From: an uncultured Scytonema sp.
Lineage (GTDB): Bacteria; Cyanobacteriota; Cyanobacteriia; Cyanobacteriales; Nostocaceae
NCBI GenBank assembly: GCA_937873135.1
Contig: CALMVQ010000241.1
Coordinates: forward strand, 1 to 46,143
DNA length: 46,143 bases
Direction: 5' to 3'
Within the stretch, counting starts at the first letter, position 1. The number at the start of each line of letters is the position of its first letter. A model generated the notes under the pieces. That model searched no databases and had not been told where the DNA came from. It saw only the letters and a program-made list of their open reading frames with translations. Positions 8,868 to 17,047 of the stretch are shown one piece after another. Made by a program: the position numbers and the translations under genes.

Positions 8868-8899
8868 TACGGATGTGCGCCGTTGCCAAAGGCATCGCT
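8868..8899 (+). repeat. 32-bp dispersed repeat, copy 2
   Basis: Exact match to 3691-3722, same orientation. It lies just beyond the stop codon of the convergent ROK kinase gene. Confidence 0.8.
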
Positions 8900-8904
8900 C
8901 TTGC

Positions 8905-9915
8905 TTAGGTTTGTGGTTGCGTCATTAAAGCGTCTAGACTCAACGCCACCGCCCCCCATAAAGGCGCATCATCACCCAGTAACGCCGGCACAATTTCAAA
9001 ATTCACCTCAGGTAAAGCCGTCTCCCGCGCTACCTTTGTGACAACATCCCACCAAACCTTCCCCGCCTTCGTCACACTACCACCCAGCACAAACCGTCGT
9101 GGATTGATCAGGTTTGCCACATTCCCAATACCCATACCCAGCGCCCAACCACCCCTAGATAAAACTTCCCTCGCTAAATCATCTCCAGCCACCGCCGCTT
9201 CACTCACCACAATCCCAGTAATCAACTCCAAATTACCTTCCACCAAGCCCCTGAGTATTTCTCCTCTTTGTGTATGTTCTTTTTCTTGGAAAGTTCCCAT
9301 CAGAGGAAGCCTCTGCGATTCATTCTCTAAAATCTCCCTCGCATCCTGCGCCATATAGGGTCCTGACGTCAAGCGTTCCACACATCCCCGCTTCCCACAC
9401 AAACACATTGGTCCATTCGGATCTACAACCATATGTCCAATCTCACCAGCCATCCCTTCAGCACCTTGCCAAGGCTTACCGTTGAGTATCCAACCACCCC
9501 CCACACCAGTACTGATAGTAATGTAAAACAAGCTATCGTATCCCTGACCTGCACCAAAGCGATGTTCGCCCAATGCAGCGACATTCGCATCGTTGTCCAC
9601 ACGAGTCGGAACGCCAAACTCTTCTGCTAACAAATCGCGTAAGGGAACATTTTCCCATCCAGGAACATGATGGGATAGTCGCACCTTCCCAGTCGTTGCG
9701 TCTACTGGTCCGCCAAAGCTGACACCGATCGCCGCAGGTTTGACTCCTTGCAACAGCGAATGAATGAGCGATCGCATAATTTCCAAGTCAGTATTAGCAT
9801 TTGCATTTCTTGGTGACAATGCACGTTCATAACCCAGCCATTCCCGAGAACCTGCATTTGCGATCGCCGCCGCCTGCTTAGTTCCACCAAAATCGAGTGC
9901 TAATAATAATGTCAT
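8905..9915 (-). CDS. ROK family sugar kinase (glucokinase-like)
   Basis: ROK-family protein of about 336 residues. The phosphate-binding motif LALDFGGTK is right at the N-terminus. STGVGGG marks the second nucleotide-binding element. The diagnostic ROK zinc motif CLCGKRGCVE follows GEIGHM, which supplies the zinc-binding His. These are the features of glucokinase or N-acetylhexosamine kinases rather than DNA-binding repressors, as there is no N-terminal HTH. The frame extends to 9957, but the Met at 9915 puts DFGGTK at the normal distance from the start. The exact sugar is not certain. Confidence 0.9.
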   Translation of the reverse strand: MTLLLALDFGGTKQAAAIANAGSREWLGYERALSPRNANANTDLEIMRSLIHSLLQGVKPAAIGVSFGGPVDATTGKVRLSHHVPGWENVPLRDLLAEEFGVPTRVDNDANVAALGEHRFGAGQGYDSLFYITISTGVGGGWILNGKPWQGAEGMAGEIGHMVVDPNGPMCLCGKRGCVERLTSGPYMAQDAREILENESQRLPLMGTFQEKEHTQRGEILRGLVEGNLELITGIVVSEAAVAGDDLAREVLSRGGWALGMGIGNVANLINPRRFVLGGSVTKAGKVWWDVVTKVARETALPEVNFEIVPALLGDDAPLWGAVALSLDALMTQPQT

Positions 9916-10163
9916 AGTATGAATGCTAATGGCTAAATTCCATTCTTTTATTACCAAGTCAATAAATTGTTACAATCCTTCATAATGCAATTCTTTCCAA
10001 TAAATTTGCTCGCTGTTTTGGCAGCGATGAAATTCATTTGTATGCAATGCGGAGACAGAGTCAGTATTTGTTAAATATGCTGTATCTATTTTCTGGCTTG
10101 CTTCTCAAAAGGTGGCAACGTGTAGTACATAAAATGTATATACGATTCAGATAAACACTGCCA

Positions 10164-11327
10164 ATGCCATTGCAATTACCTTTCGTTAAACATTTGTCCC
10201 GTCTACTGTTGTGCCTATCTAGTTGTGTCGTATTTTCAGCTATTGATAGTGTCCTGGATTCATCTCCTAGTTCTGCAGCAGAACAAATTATTGTCAGATA
10301 TGGATTGTTCGAGCAATCACTACCTGTGGCGGATTTACGTAAATATGCGGAAAAACAGCAAGCTTCTTCCGCTCTCAAATCCTTTCTGCATTACATAAAT
10401 CCAAAACAGCAAAAGATGTTACAAGAGGCACTACAAATAAAAATGTCTCTTGATATCGCGGCTTTGGATAAGTTATTAGATACAAGACTTTCCAGACAAC
10501 TTCTATTTGCAGCTTCTAAGGGACTTGCACGTCGTGACAAAGCTGGAGTCCCAGCACTGAGATCTGCTGTTATCTTGGGAGCAAAGTCAAAAGAAGGTTT
10601 GGGAATCATTAGCTTTCTTGAAGCATATCCTAGCAATAACCTAGTCGTTGACCTGCCAGCAGCCTTAGAAATACTGAGTCGCGCAAATTTGTATACTGGT
10701 TCTCCAAACAAACAATCACAGGACAATCTCAGTTCTACACTCTTATGGCAGCAGCAAGTGCAATATCAAACCTTTGCAACAACTAGAAAACAATACTCAG
10801 GCTGCTTGTTTGGAGACTCGATTTCGGCTGAACTGGGAAATACCCTTGGGAATGGGACTTTTAACTTTGCTTTAAATGGTCTCAGTGCGGTTTCACTGGT
10901 TGAACAACTGAAGCTTTTAGCTCCTGCCAATGTGAAATGCCAAAAAGCAATTATTGCCGTTGGTGGAAATGACGCTTTGTATGGATTGAGTAAAGAACAG
11001 TTTAGCCAAAAGCTCGTTGAAGTGATCGCCTTAACCAGGAAATTGGGAACTCAAGAGATTTTTCTGATTCCGGCTTTTTATTCAACAGTCGCAGCAAGCC
11101 AAGATCCAACTGTATCGGCTCCACTTGCAAAAGTTGAGGAAATCAATGCCGTCATGAATCAAGTTGCTGCCACCGAAAAGGTTCCAGTCGAATCTGAAGG
11201 TGTACAACCTTTATATGAGAATCACGTTCTCAAAGACAACTTGACAAGTGATGGCGATCATCTAAACGCAGAAGGGCTCAAGATTTATCGACAAGCCATA
11301 TTCAAAATTTTGGGCATTGTCAACTAA
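10164..11327 (+). CDS. Secreted DUF1400-SGNH hydrolase fusion
   Basis: A 387-residue exported protein. An N-terminal signal peptide (hydrophobic LLLCLSSCVVFSAI, cleavage probably near residue 39) leads into a DUF1400-like segment (about 40-180: IIVRYGLFEQSLPVADLRKY, and helical repeats). That cyanobacterial domain normally precedes alpha/beta hydrolases. Here the C-terminal half is instead an SGNH/GDSL esterase: GDS at 217-219 (nucleophile S219), block II Gly near 239, GGND at 267-270, and D363-G-D-H366 completing the triad. All catalytic blocks are present. Likely a periplasmic esterase or lipase acting on envelope lipids or glycans; the substrate is unknown. Confidence 0.8.
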   Translation: MPLQLPFVKHLSRLLLCLSSCVVFSAIDSVLDSSPSSAAEQIIVRYGLFEQSLPVADLRKYAEKQQASSALKSFLHYINPKQQKMLQEALQIKMSLDIAALDKLLDTRLSRQLLFAASKGLARRDKAGVPALRSAVILGAKSKEGLGIISFLEAYPSNNLVVDLPAALEILSRANLYTGSPNKQSQDNLSSTLLWQQQVQYQTFATTRKQYSGCLFGDSISAELGNTLGNGTFNFALNGLSAVSLVEQLKLLAPANVKCQKAIIAVGGNDALYGLSKEQFSQKLVEVIALTRKLGTQEIFLIPAFYSTVAASQDPTVSAPLAKVEEINAVMNQVAATEKVPVESEGVQPLYENHVLKDNLTSDGDHLNAEGLKIYRQAIFKILGIVN

Positions 11328-11498
11328 AATTTACAAAACTTTATGCATGTCATTGGTCATTTGTTTTTATTCATGACCAATGACTAATGACGTACAGACG
11401 GTGGTGGGGAAAACTCTTTCTCCCCCTTTTTGCAGTAAAACAAAAAAAGAAGCAGAAATAGTGGCAACTTTGTAATAAATTTAGTATCATGATTCATT

Positions 11499-11570
11499 GG
11501 GTGAGAAGCTCAATGGCTGAGCAGTGGACTCTTAATCCATTGGTTCTAGGTTCGACTCCTAGGTCACCCA
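11499..11570 (+). tRNA. tRNA-Lys (anticodon CTT), degenerate
   Basis: The cloverleaf can be folded. The acceptor GGGTGA/TCACCC gives six pairs plus a G7-G66 mismatch. The D-stem is GCTC/GAGC. The anticodon stem GTGGA/TCCAT surrounds the loop CTCTTAA, with anticodon CTT at 11531-11533. The T-stem is CTAGG/CCTAG with loop TTCGACT, and the discriminator is A. No CCA is encoded. Two features are abnormal: position 8 is A instead of the near-universal T, and the last acceptor pair is mismatched. It may be a decaying or specialised copy rather than the main tRNA-Lys gene. Confidence 0.72.
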
Positions 11571-11587
11571 CTGATTAATCAAGTATA

Positions 11588-11977
11588 GTGCCGCGTGGAA
11601 CAAGGAAAAACAGTAAAAAGCAAGCAGAGAAAAACGGTTCTGGAGATTTACCACTTCTAGAGTTAGCGAACCAAGTGATCGCGATCGCTTGGAGATTCCC
11701 GCAATGGAACAATGGCTGTGGGATGCGGCTTGTAAGATACGCGGTGCGACGGATGCACCAAAATTCAAGGATTTTATTCTGCCCCTGATTTTCTACAAAC
11801 GCCTTTCCGATGTGTTTGATGATGAGTATGAAAAGTGTGCCGAGAAGTTTGGGGGATCACAAAGATGCAATTAAAAGTGCGATCGCGGATATTTTGACAG
11901 ATTTGGCGGTAGCAAGACAACAGAGGGAATAGGCGGATGAAGATTTAGCTGAGGTGCTTGCTAATTTGAGACTTTAG
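11588..11977 (+). pseudogene. Type I restriction methyltransferase (hsdM) remnant
   Basis: The piece beginning at about 11697 encodes the start of an HsdM N-terminal domain ([34 protein letters not shown]). At about 11850 the frame changes to one reading KSAIADILTDLAVARQQRE, an in-frame TAG, then ADEDLAEVLANL, which looks like the extreme C-terminus of HsdM. The central catalytic domain, with the SAM-binding and NPPF motifs, is absent. This is an internally deleted, frameshifted relic with no hsdS or hsdR nearby. It lies right behind the tRNA-like gene. Confidence 0.72.
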
Positions 11978-12010
11978 ATTTTGGATTGATTTTTTCAGGA
12001 GGATAAGATA

Positions 12011-12268
12011 ATGACTCAAGCAATTGATAAGGAACAAATAGTGATTGATGAAATTAAAAAATTATCTCCTGAGAAGCAGCAGGAGGTATTAAATTTTATT
12101 GAATTTTTGCAGTTTAAAGAGATGCAAAAGCAGGATGTACAGCATAAAGAAGAGAAAGAACCTATTTCCGCCTATGAAGCAGCCAAAGAGTTTGCTGGCT
12201 GCGTTGATGGAGGCCCTGGTGATCTAGCTACTAATAAGAAGTATTTAGAAGGCTACGGTTGGAAATGA
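12011..12268 (+). CDS. VapB-type antitoxin (DUF2281-like)
   Basis: An 85-residue protein with a strong Shine-Dalgarno sequence (AGGAGGA) before the ATG. The N-terminal part (IVIDEIKKLSPEKQQEVLNF, then IEFLQFKE) has the pattern of DUF2281-type antitoxins. The C-terminus (GCVDGGPGDLATNKKYLEGYGWK) is the flexible tail seen in VapB partners of PIN toxins. It overlaps the toxin gene by ATGA (12265-12268). It should bind and inhibit that toxin and repress the operon. Confidence 0.83.
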   Translation: MTQAIDKEQIVIDEIKKLSPEKQQEVLNFIEFLQFKEMQKQDVQHKEEKEPISAYEAAKEFAGCVDGGPGDLATNKKYLEGYGWK

Positions 12269-12687
12269 GGAAAAAGGTACTTCTAGATACAGGTCCCTTA
12301 GTCGCATTTATCAATAAACGAGAAAATTCGCATGACTGGGCAGTTAATGAATGGAAAAATATTGAACCGCCTTTATTAACTTGTGAAGCAGTAATTATTG
12401 AGGCGTGTTTTATATTGCGAGATTTTTATGGTGGACAGGATGCGGTTATGTTTTTATTAGATACTGGCATAATTCAAATTGATTTTCGTCTCAGTGATGA
12501 AATAGGAAAGGTTAGAGAGTTACTGAAGCGATATCAGAATGTTCCGATGTCTTTAGCTGATGGGTGTTTGGTAAGAATGAGTGAATTGATTGCGGGGAGT
12601 CGTGTGTTGACGCTAGATAGTGATTTTCGGGTTGATCGGAAGAATAAAAATGAAATGATGGATTTGATTATTGCTAATGAGTTGTAG
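12265..12687 (+). CDS. PIN-domain ribonuclease toxin (VapC type)
   Basis: A 140-residue PIN-domain protein. Acidic residues: D8 (VLLDTGPLVAF), E46 (VIIEACF), D99 (SLADGCLV) and D118/D120 (TLDSDFRV). The start ATG at 12265 overlaps the antitoxin stop codon as ATGA; an in-frame TTG two codons upstream is less likely. The site is complete, so the pair is probably active. It is the second VapBC-type pair in the first 13 kb. Confidence 0.88.
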   Translation: MRKKVLLDTGPLVAFINKRENSHDWAVNEWKNIEPPLLTCEAVIIEACFILRDFYGGQDAVMFLLDTGIIQIDFRLSDEIGKVRELLKRYQNVPMSLADGCLVRMSELIAGSRVLTLDSDFRVDRKNKNEMMDLIIANEL

Positions 12688-12786
12688 GGTGAGGAGATAC
12701 AGTGGGTAGGGGCGAATGGCAGCCGCTCCCATACAGGATATTTGATGTGTAGCGGAGTTTTAGTAAATTGGTATAATCCGAAATTC

Positions 12787-13626
12787 CTATCTTCCGTAGT
12801 AAACCCTGGCATTAGCGAATCCCTGTTTTTGCAGATAGTTGTTCCATGCTTCTGCGTCTAAGTACTGGTAAAAGGGTCCAACTGCTACGTGAGACCCTCG
12901 AGGATGATTTCTGGCACTTACACTTATATTAAATCCCACACTACGCCTAACTTTATCTTCTATGAAGGGTAAGTCTTGTGATTTAACAGGAATGGCAACA
13001 TAGTAAGACTTAGACTGATGCCGGACAAAATTGTTTTGACTAGAAGAGTAGCTGATTTCCCGCCTGTTAGAGAAGTTGACCAACCGTGCATCATTTATAC
13101 CATAAGACCGAAGTTGCCTCACACGCTCCTTCGCGTTGGATTCTCTGTTAAAAACTCCTGCTTGAATGATATAACGTCCTTGAAACCTGCGTATATAAGC
13201 TCCTGGTTCAATCTGATATACTTGTTGCAATCGTTGGAAGTTATTACTATCTACGTAAACCAAGTATCGCCCATTGCGGTTATGTTGGTACGATGGCGCT
13301 GCTTGTTCGTCTGTGTAGCCTCTATTTCGGTTATGTTGGTACGATGGCGCTGCTTGGAAGTCTATGAATCTTTGGGGAGTCGTATAACCTGGTGAACTTG
13401 TTGGCAATGCAGGTAATAAGTCATCATTAGAACCAGTGCCTGGAATAGGTGGGGCAGGTGGTAAATTTTGATACACAGAGGGTCGTTGAGCCAGTAAAAT
13501 GCCTTTTGTGTTGATTTGCCCTTTTGCTGGGGTAGGGTAGGAAATCAGAGATAAACATCCTCCTAATATCAGAGGAATCATCGATTTAACGGTAAAATAG
13601 CTGGGATTGGAAGAGAAAATATTCAT
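12787..13626 (-). CDS. Secreted SPOR-like domain protein
   Basis: A 279-residue exported protein with an N-terminal signal/anchor (about residues 15-36). A low-complexity Pro-rich linker (LPPAPPIPGTG) and two copies of QAAPSYQHNRN follow. The C-terminal half has SPOR-like beta-alpha units (YIIQAGVFNRESNAKERVRQL and SHVAVGPFYQYLDAEAWNNYL), which in related proteins bind denuded peptidoglycan. It probably acts in the cell wall. It is divergently arranged with respect to mnmA and convergent with the VapC gene. Confidence 0.72.
   Translation of the reverse strand: MNIFSSNPSYFTVKSMIPLILGGCLSLISYPTPAKGQINTKGILLAQRPSVYQNLPPAPPIPGTGSNDDLLPALPTSSPGYTTPQRFIDFQAAPSYQHNRNRGYTDEQAAPSYQHNRNGRYLVYVDSNNFQRLQQVYQIEPGAYIRRFQGRYIIQAGVFNRESNAKERVRQLRSYGINDARLVNFSNRREISYSSSQNNFVRHQSKSYYVAIPVKSQDLPFIEDKVRRSVGFNISVSARNHPRGSHVAVGPFYQYLDAEAWNNYLQKQGFANARVYYGR
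13277..13356 (-). repeat. 29-bp direct repeat inside the SPOR-like gene
   Basis: Two perfect 29-nt copies (13277-13305 and 13328-13356, + strand start CGGTTATGTTGGTACGATGG), spaced 22 nt apart. They encode the duplicated QAAPSYQHNRN segment. The copies are offset by 51 nt, so gain or loss of a unit keeps the frame and changes the linker length. Confidence 0.85.
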
Positions 13627-13955
13627 CTTACAAGTAATCAGCTAAAAGCTGGTATCTTAATATATAATAGGAGTTGTACATTGACATAACTCTGATTCTA
13701 TGCATTTACAATAATTTAGATCTCATACCAAGTTGTATTTGGAGATCGGTTATCAGTTTTTAGCTGAGTGCTGATTGCTAAAAAGTATAAAAAGACTCTT
13801 TCAAGAGGCTGGTATAAATACTTTCTTGAGAAAATTCCCAAATAGATTAAAATTATGTAATTCCATTGACTCACAATATTGTCAACTTGTACAGTACGTG
13901 AGTTGTAAATAAAAAGAAAAATCTAGAATTTAGATGGTGTTAGCTTAGAGGTTAG
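13627..13955. other. Intergenic region upstream of mnmA
   Basis: A divergent promoter region between the SPOR-like gene and mnmA. I see no gene or clear regulatory element. It is AT-rich throughout. Confidence 0.5.
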
Positions 13956-13973
13956 TTGCCAAGCAATCACGGT

Positions 13974-15023
13974 ATGAACAAAGTCGTAGTTGGTCTTTCT
14001 GGTGGCGTTGACAGTTCCACTGCTGCTGCTCTTTTACACAATCAGGGCTATGAAGTCATTGGTCTCACCCTTTGGTTAATGAAAGGTAAAGGTCAGTGCT
14101 GCTCTGAGGGTATGATTGATGCGGCTTATCTCTGCGAACAGCTTGGCATTCCCCATCACGTTGTTGATATTCGGGAAGTATTTCAAACCAATATTGTGGA
14201 TTATCTCGTAGCTGGTTACAGTGCTGGAATTACTCCATTGCCTTGTTCCCAGTGCAATAAGACTGTGAAATTTGGTCCAATGTTGCAATATGCTCAAGAA
14301 CATCTGGGATGCGACAAAATTGCCACAGGTCACTATGCTCGGATCATTTATGACCCAACAACTGGACGTTATCAGTTGCATCGGGCTTTTGATCGCAATA
14401 AGGATCAGTCTTACTTCCTCTATGACCTTTCCCAAGATTTATTAGCGGCATCTGTATTTCCACTAGGAGAAATACAGAAAACAGAGACTCGTAAAATCGC
14501 TGCCGAATACGAATTAAAAACTGCTGATAAGCCAGAAAGTCAGGACTTGTGTTTGGTGGAAACGAACGGCTCTATGAAAGCGTTTCTTGATAAATATCTT
14601 GCCCCCAAGCAAGGGGATATTGTTGACACTGGGGGGAAAATCCTCGGAAAACATGATGGTGTCCATCACTACACGATTGGACAGCGCAAAGGGTTGGGAA
14701 TTGCTGCGGCAGAACCACTGTATGTCATCGGCTTAGATGCAGTGAATAACCGAGTTATTGTTGGCGATCGCACTCTGGCAACACAGCCAGAATGTTCTGT
14801 GGCACAAGTCAACTGGGTATCAATTGCCGAACCATCAACCCCCATCCCTGCCGAAGCGCAAATCCGCTATCGTTCCAATCCCGCACCAGTTACGGTGATC
14901 CCCTTAGAAAACTCTCGCGTCCGCATCGTGTTTGACGAACCTCAGTTCAGCATCACTCCCGGACAAGCCGCAGTCTGGTACGATGGGGACAGAGTTTTGG
15001 GTGGCGGCATTATTGAGTCATAG
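13974..15023 (+). CDS. mnmA: tRNA-specific 2-thiouridylase MnmA
   Basis: MnmA thiolates U34 of tRNA-Lys, -Glu and -Gln with ATP and a persulfide sulfur donor. Counting from the ATG at 13974 (349 residues), the PP-loop SGGVDSS is at 9-15. The two catalytic cysteines are C94 ([11 protein letters not shown]) and C193 (ESQDLCLVE). The TATGHYARI and DKPESQD motifs are intact, and the C-terminal beta-barrel ends GGGIIES. A TTG at 13956 in the same frame has a better Shine-Dalgarno sequence (GAGG) and could be the true start. The last 258 nt are duplicated at 32753-33185, beyond the island that follows. Confidence 0.95.
   Translation: MNKVVVGLSGGVDSSTAAALLHNQGYEVIGLTLWLMKGKGQCCSEGMIDAAYLCEQLGIPHHVVDIREVFQTNIVDYLVAGYSAGITPLPCSQCNKTVKFGPMLQYAQEHLGCDKIATGHYARIIYDPTTGRYQLHRAFDRNKDQSYFLYDLSQDLLAASVFPLGEIQKTETRKIAAEYELKTADKPESQDLCLVETNGSMKAFLDKYLAPKQGDIVDTGGKILGKHDGVHHYTIGQRKGLGIAAAEPLYVIGLDAVNNRVIVGDRTLATQPECSVAQVNWVSIAEPSTPIPAEAQIRYRSNPAPVTVIPLENSRVRIVFDEPQFSITPGQAAVWYDGDRVLGGGIIES
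14764..15021 (+). repeat. Direct repeat, left copy (mnmA 3' end)
   Basis: The intact 3' end of mnmA from the GCGATCGC at 14764 to the stop region. The right copy lies at 32753-33185. By eye the copies differ at about four or five positions, all near the edges, and the last roughly 185 nt before the stop region are identical. They frame the island between them in direct orientation. Confidence 0.9.
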
Positions 15024-15110
15024 TCATTTGTCCAAAGTTAATCACCAATGACCAGAGTTTTGCTCTTGCTGATCAACTACAGTCGCTATTGATAGAACTT
15101 CATTGTCACG

Positions 15111-15149
15111 CAACCGCCTTTAAAGTGCATATTACTTTCAAGGCGGTTG
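15111..15149 (+). terminator. Hairpin downstream of mnmA
   Basis: CAACCGCCTT (15111-15120) pairs with AAGGCGGTTG (15140-15149), extended inward by AAAGT/ACTTT. It is a long stable stem without a good T tract. It probably ends mnmA transcription and insulates the island gene at 15324. The rest of the 300-nt spacer 15024-15323 holds nothing I recognise. Confidence 0.55.
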
Positions 15150-15323
15150 ACTATGTTTATGCAGAAAACTCCTTAATCTCACAATTTGCAATAGTTTTTT
15201 CAGTATTATTGCTATAACATTATTAGTCTTTTTTAGCACATAATTGCATAAACCAGAAATAATTTTTAGCAACGCCTCAGATGGCAAACCTCTACATACA
15301 AAACTTTTTCGCCTTTAGCAGCA

Positions 15324-17030
15324 ATGGCAAGCTATCGAGATTGGAACCAAGCTTTAGTCTCTTACTTTACCAGTGGCGTACCACGCGGTACAAAAATATA
15401 TCTGAGCGTGGACGATGAACTACTAGAGCGTATTGGTTCAAATTTTCACAAAAAGTTTACAGATAGCAGTTGGGGTGATGACTTTCGTGCCGCTGTTAGG
15501 CAAGAGGTCATTGTTGAAAGACGAGTAAATTTAGGCAATTTGCACTCAAGCGATGGTGACGGTTTACCGCAAGGCGTTGCCTTTTTAGGAGTAATGGTTC
15601 TGGCTGCCTATGAGATGGCAAATGAAGAGCAAATATCAGACGAAAACTATTTTAAGCGTTTACAAGCCATATTAGGTTTGGCAACGTCAGAAAATGGTCG
15701 TCCAGTGGGTATGAAATCTGGTCAGGCAGGAGAAGAACCTTTGTGGCAGAGCTGGAATCTTTGGCTATTGGTAAATGGATTTATGCCTTCCGCACATCGA
15801 GGTCATGGAGGGAGAACCACCTATATTAATTATCCAATTTCTCAATCCTTGCTCCGACGCGGTGATAGAAACCGATTCGGACTATTGTTCAACGAGAAGC
15901 AATGGACAGCACAATGGGATGCTATGACACTGTTTACTTATGTTCGACGTGAGGCGCAACGACTACCCAAACATATAAGAGAGTTGCTGACTGACAAACG
16001 GGAACGCTATGAAGCAGTTGCCGAAGCTATTCACGAAGTTTACCAACAGTGGCAAGATGATGGTTCTTTGGTTGCGCGGAGAACTGGAGCGCGAAGTTGG
16101 AGTCGTCACATATTTGCAGGTTTATACCGCTCTGAAGACCCATTCTTGGGCGAGGTGAATTACTATCTTTACCCACGGCAGGCACGTGGACGACAGCTAG
16201 AATCGGTACAAGTTCAGGATGAAGACGACAAAGTTTACCAGCTAAGAAGTGAACGTCCTGGATGGTATTTTCCTCTAGAATATCCACTAAATATAAATGA
16301 ATTAGAATGTGGTGCAAAATACCCAATTACTTTCCCAACTGAGCTTGATTCCCTGGTTTTGCCGAATCGTAACTTCTGGATATTAATTCCAGATCCAGAT
16401 GAACCTGATGCTGGAGCTTATGCTACTTGGGGACAACCATCACTCGGTACTCAGTTTATACTGTTATGTAAAAAAGAGCTACTCTCAGACATCAACCGTT
16501 TGCGAGATGAGCGTTTAATAGAGTGGCACGGTGAAGCCCAGCCTGTATTTAATAATTCAAACTGGCTAGAGCTTCACCAGTGTATGGTTGTCTCCCAGGC
16601 TTGGGATGGAGTCTTCGTGAAAAATCAAGAACTTAAGGATGCTTTGCAACCAAGTACCCGATTATCCATTAGCATTTCAGCTGGGTTGCGTGTGCCTCAA
16701 CAAAGCGCATGGTTGGAGGGCTACAGCCTTCAGGTGACTGTCTTTGCCTTTTATACTACAGCTAAGTTACAAATAACTCGATTATCAGATAAGTCCCAAA
16801 TACTAGATAAGTCGCAAAGTCCGAACACTCCAATTTCAGTAGACTTTCTTAGTTCTGGTGACTTTCTCATTAAGGCGATTTGTGGAGGCGAATCAACTGA
16901 ACGTTTTGTCAGGATTGTCGATTGGAATAGTCTTTCCATAGAAGAACCGAGACGTCGTGAAGTCATGCCTGTTGGTTTTGGGCATTATATGTGTGGCACC
17001 GTAATTAAGCAAATTACTGAGCCTGTTTAG
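15324..17030 (+). CDS. Unknown island protein, first gene of helicase cassette
   Basis: A 568-residue soluble protein I do not recognise. The N-terminal third is helical (SWGDDFRAAVRQEVIVERR, LPQGVAFLGVMVLAAYEMAN). The middle is rich in aromatic and basic residues (HGGRTTYINYPISQSLLRRG, LFNEKQWTAQWDAM), and the C-terminal half looks beta-rich with Ig-like strands. No known catalytic motif is evident. It is spaced 17 nt from the next gene, which lies 7 nt from the helicase, so the three are probably one operon. A chimeric relic of this gene is found at 32445-32535. It may be a target-recognition or regulatory subunit of the helicase system; this is inference from position only. Confidence 0.75.
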   Translation: MASYRDWNQALVSYFTSGVPRGTKIYLSVDDELLERIGSNFHKKFTDSSWGDDFRAAVRQEVIVERRVNLGNLHSSDGDGLPQGVAFLGVMVLAAYEMANEEQISDENYFKRLQAILGLATSENGRPVGMKSGQAGEEPLWQSWNLWLLVNGFMPSAHRGHGGRTTYINYPISQSLLRRGDRNRFGLLFNEKQWTAQWDAMTLFTYVRREAQRLPKHIRELLTDKRERYEAVAEAIHEVYQQWQDDGSLVARRTGARSWSRHIFAGLYRSEDPFLGEVNYYLYPRQARGRQLESVQVQDEDDKVYQLRSERPGWYFPLEYPLNINELECGAKYPITFPTELDSLVLPNRNFWILIPDPDEPDAGAYATWGQPSLGTQFILLCKKELLSDINRLRDERLIEWHGEAQPVFNNSNWLELHQCMVVSQAWDGVFVKNQELKDALQPSTRLSISISAGLRVPQQSAWLEGYSLQVTVFAFYTTAKLQITRLSDKSQILDKSQSPNTPISVDFLSSGDFLIKAICGGESTERFVRIVDWNSLSIEEPRRREVMPVGFGHYMCGTVIKQITEPV

Positions 17031-17047
17031 ATTTAGGCAAATAGATC

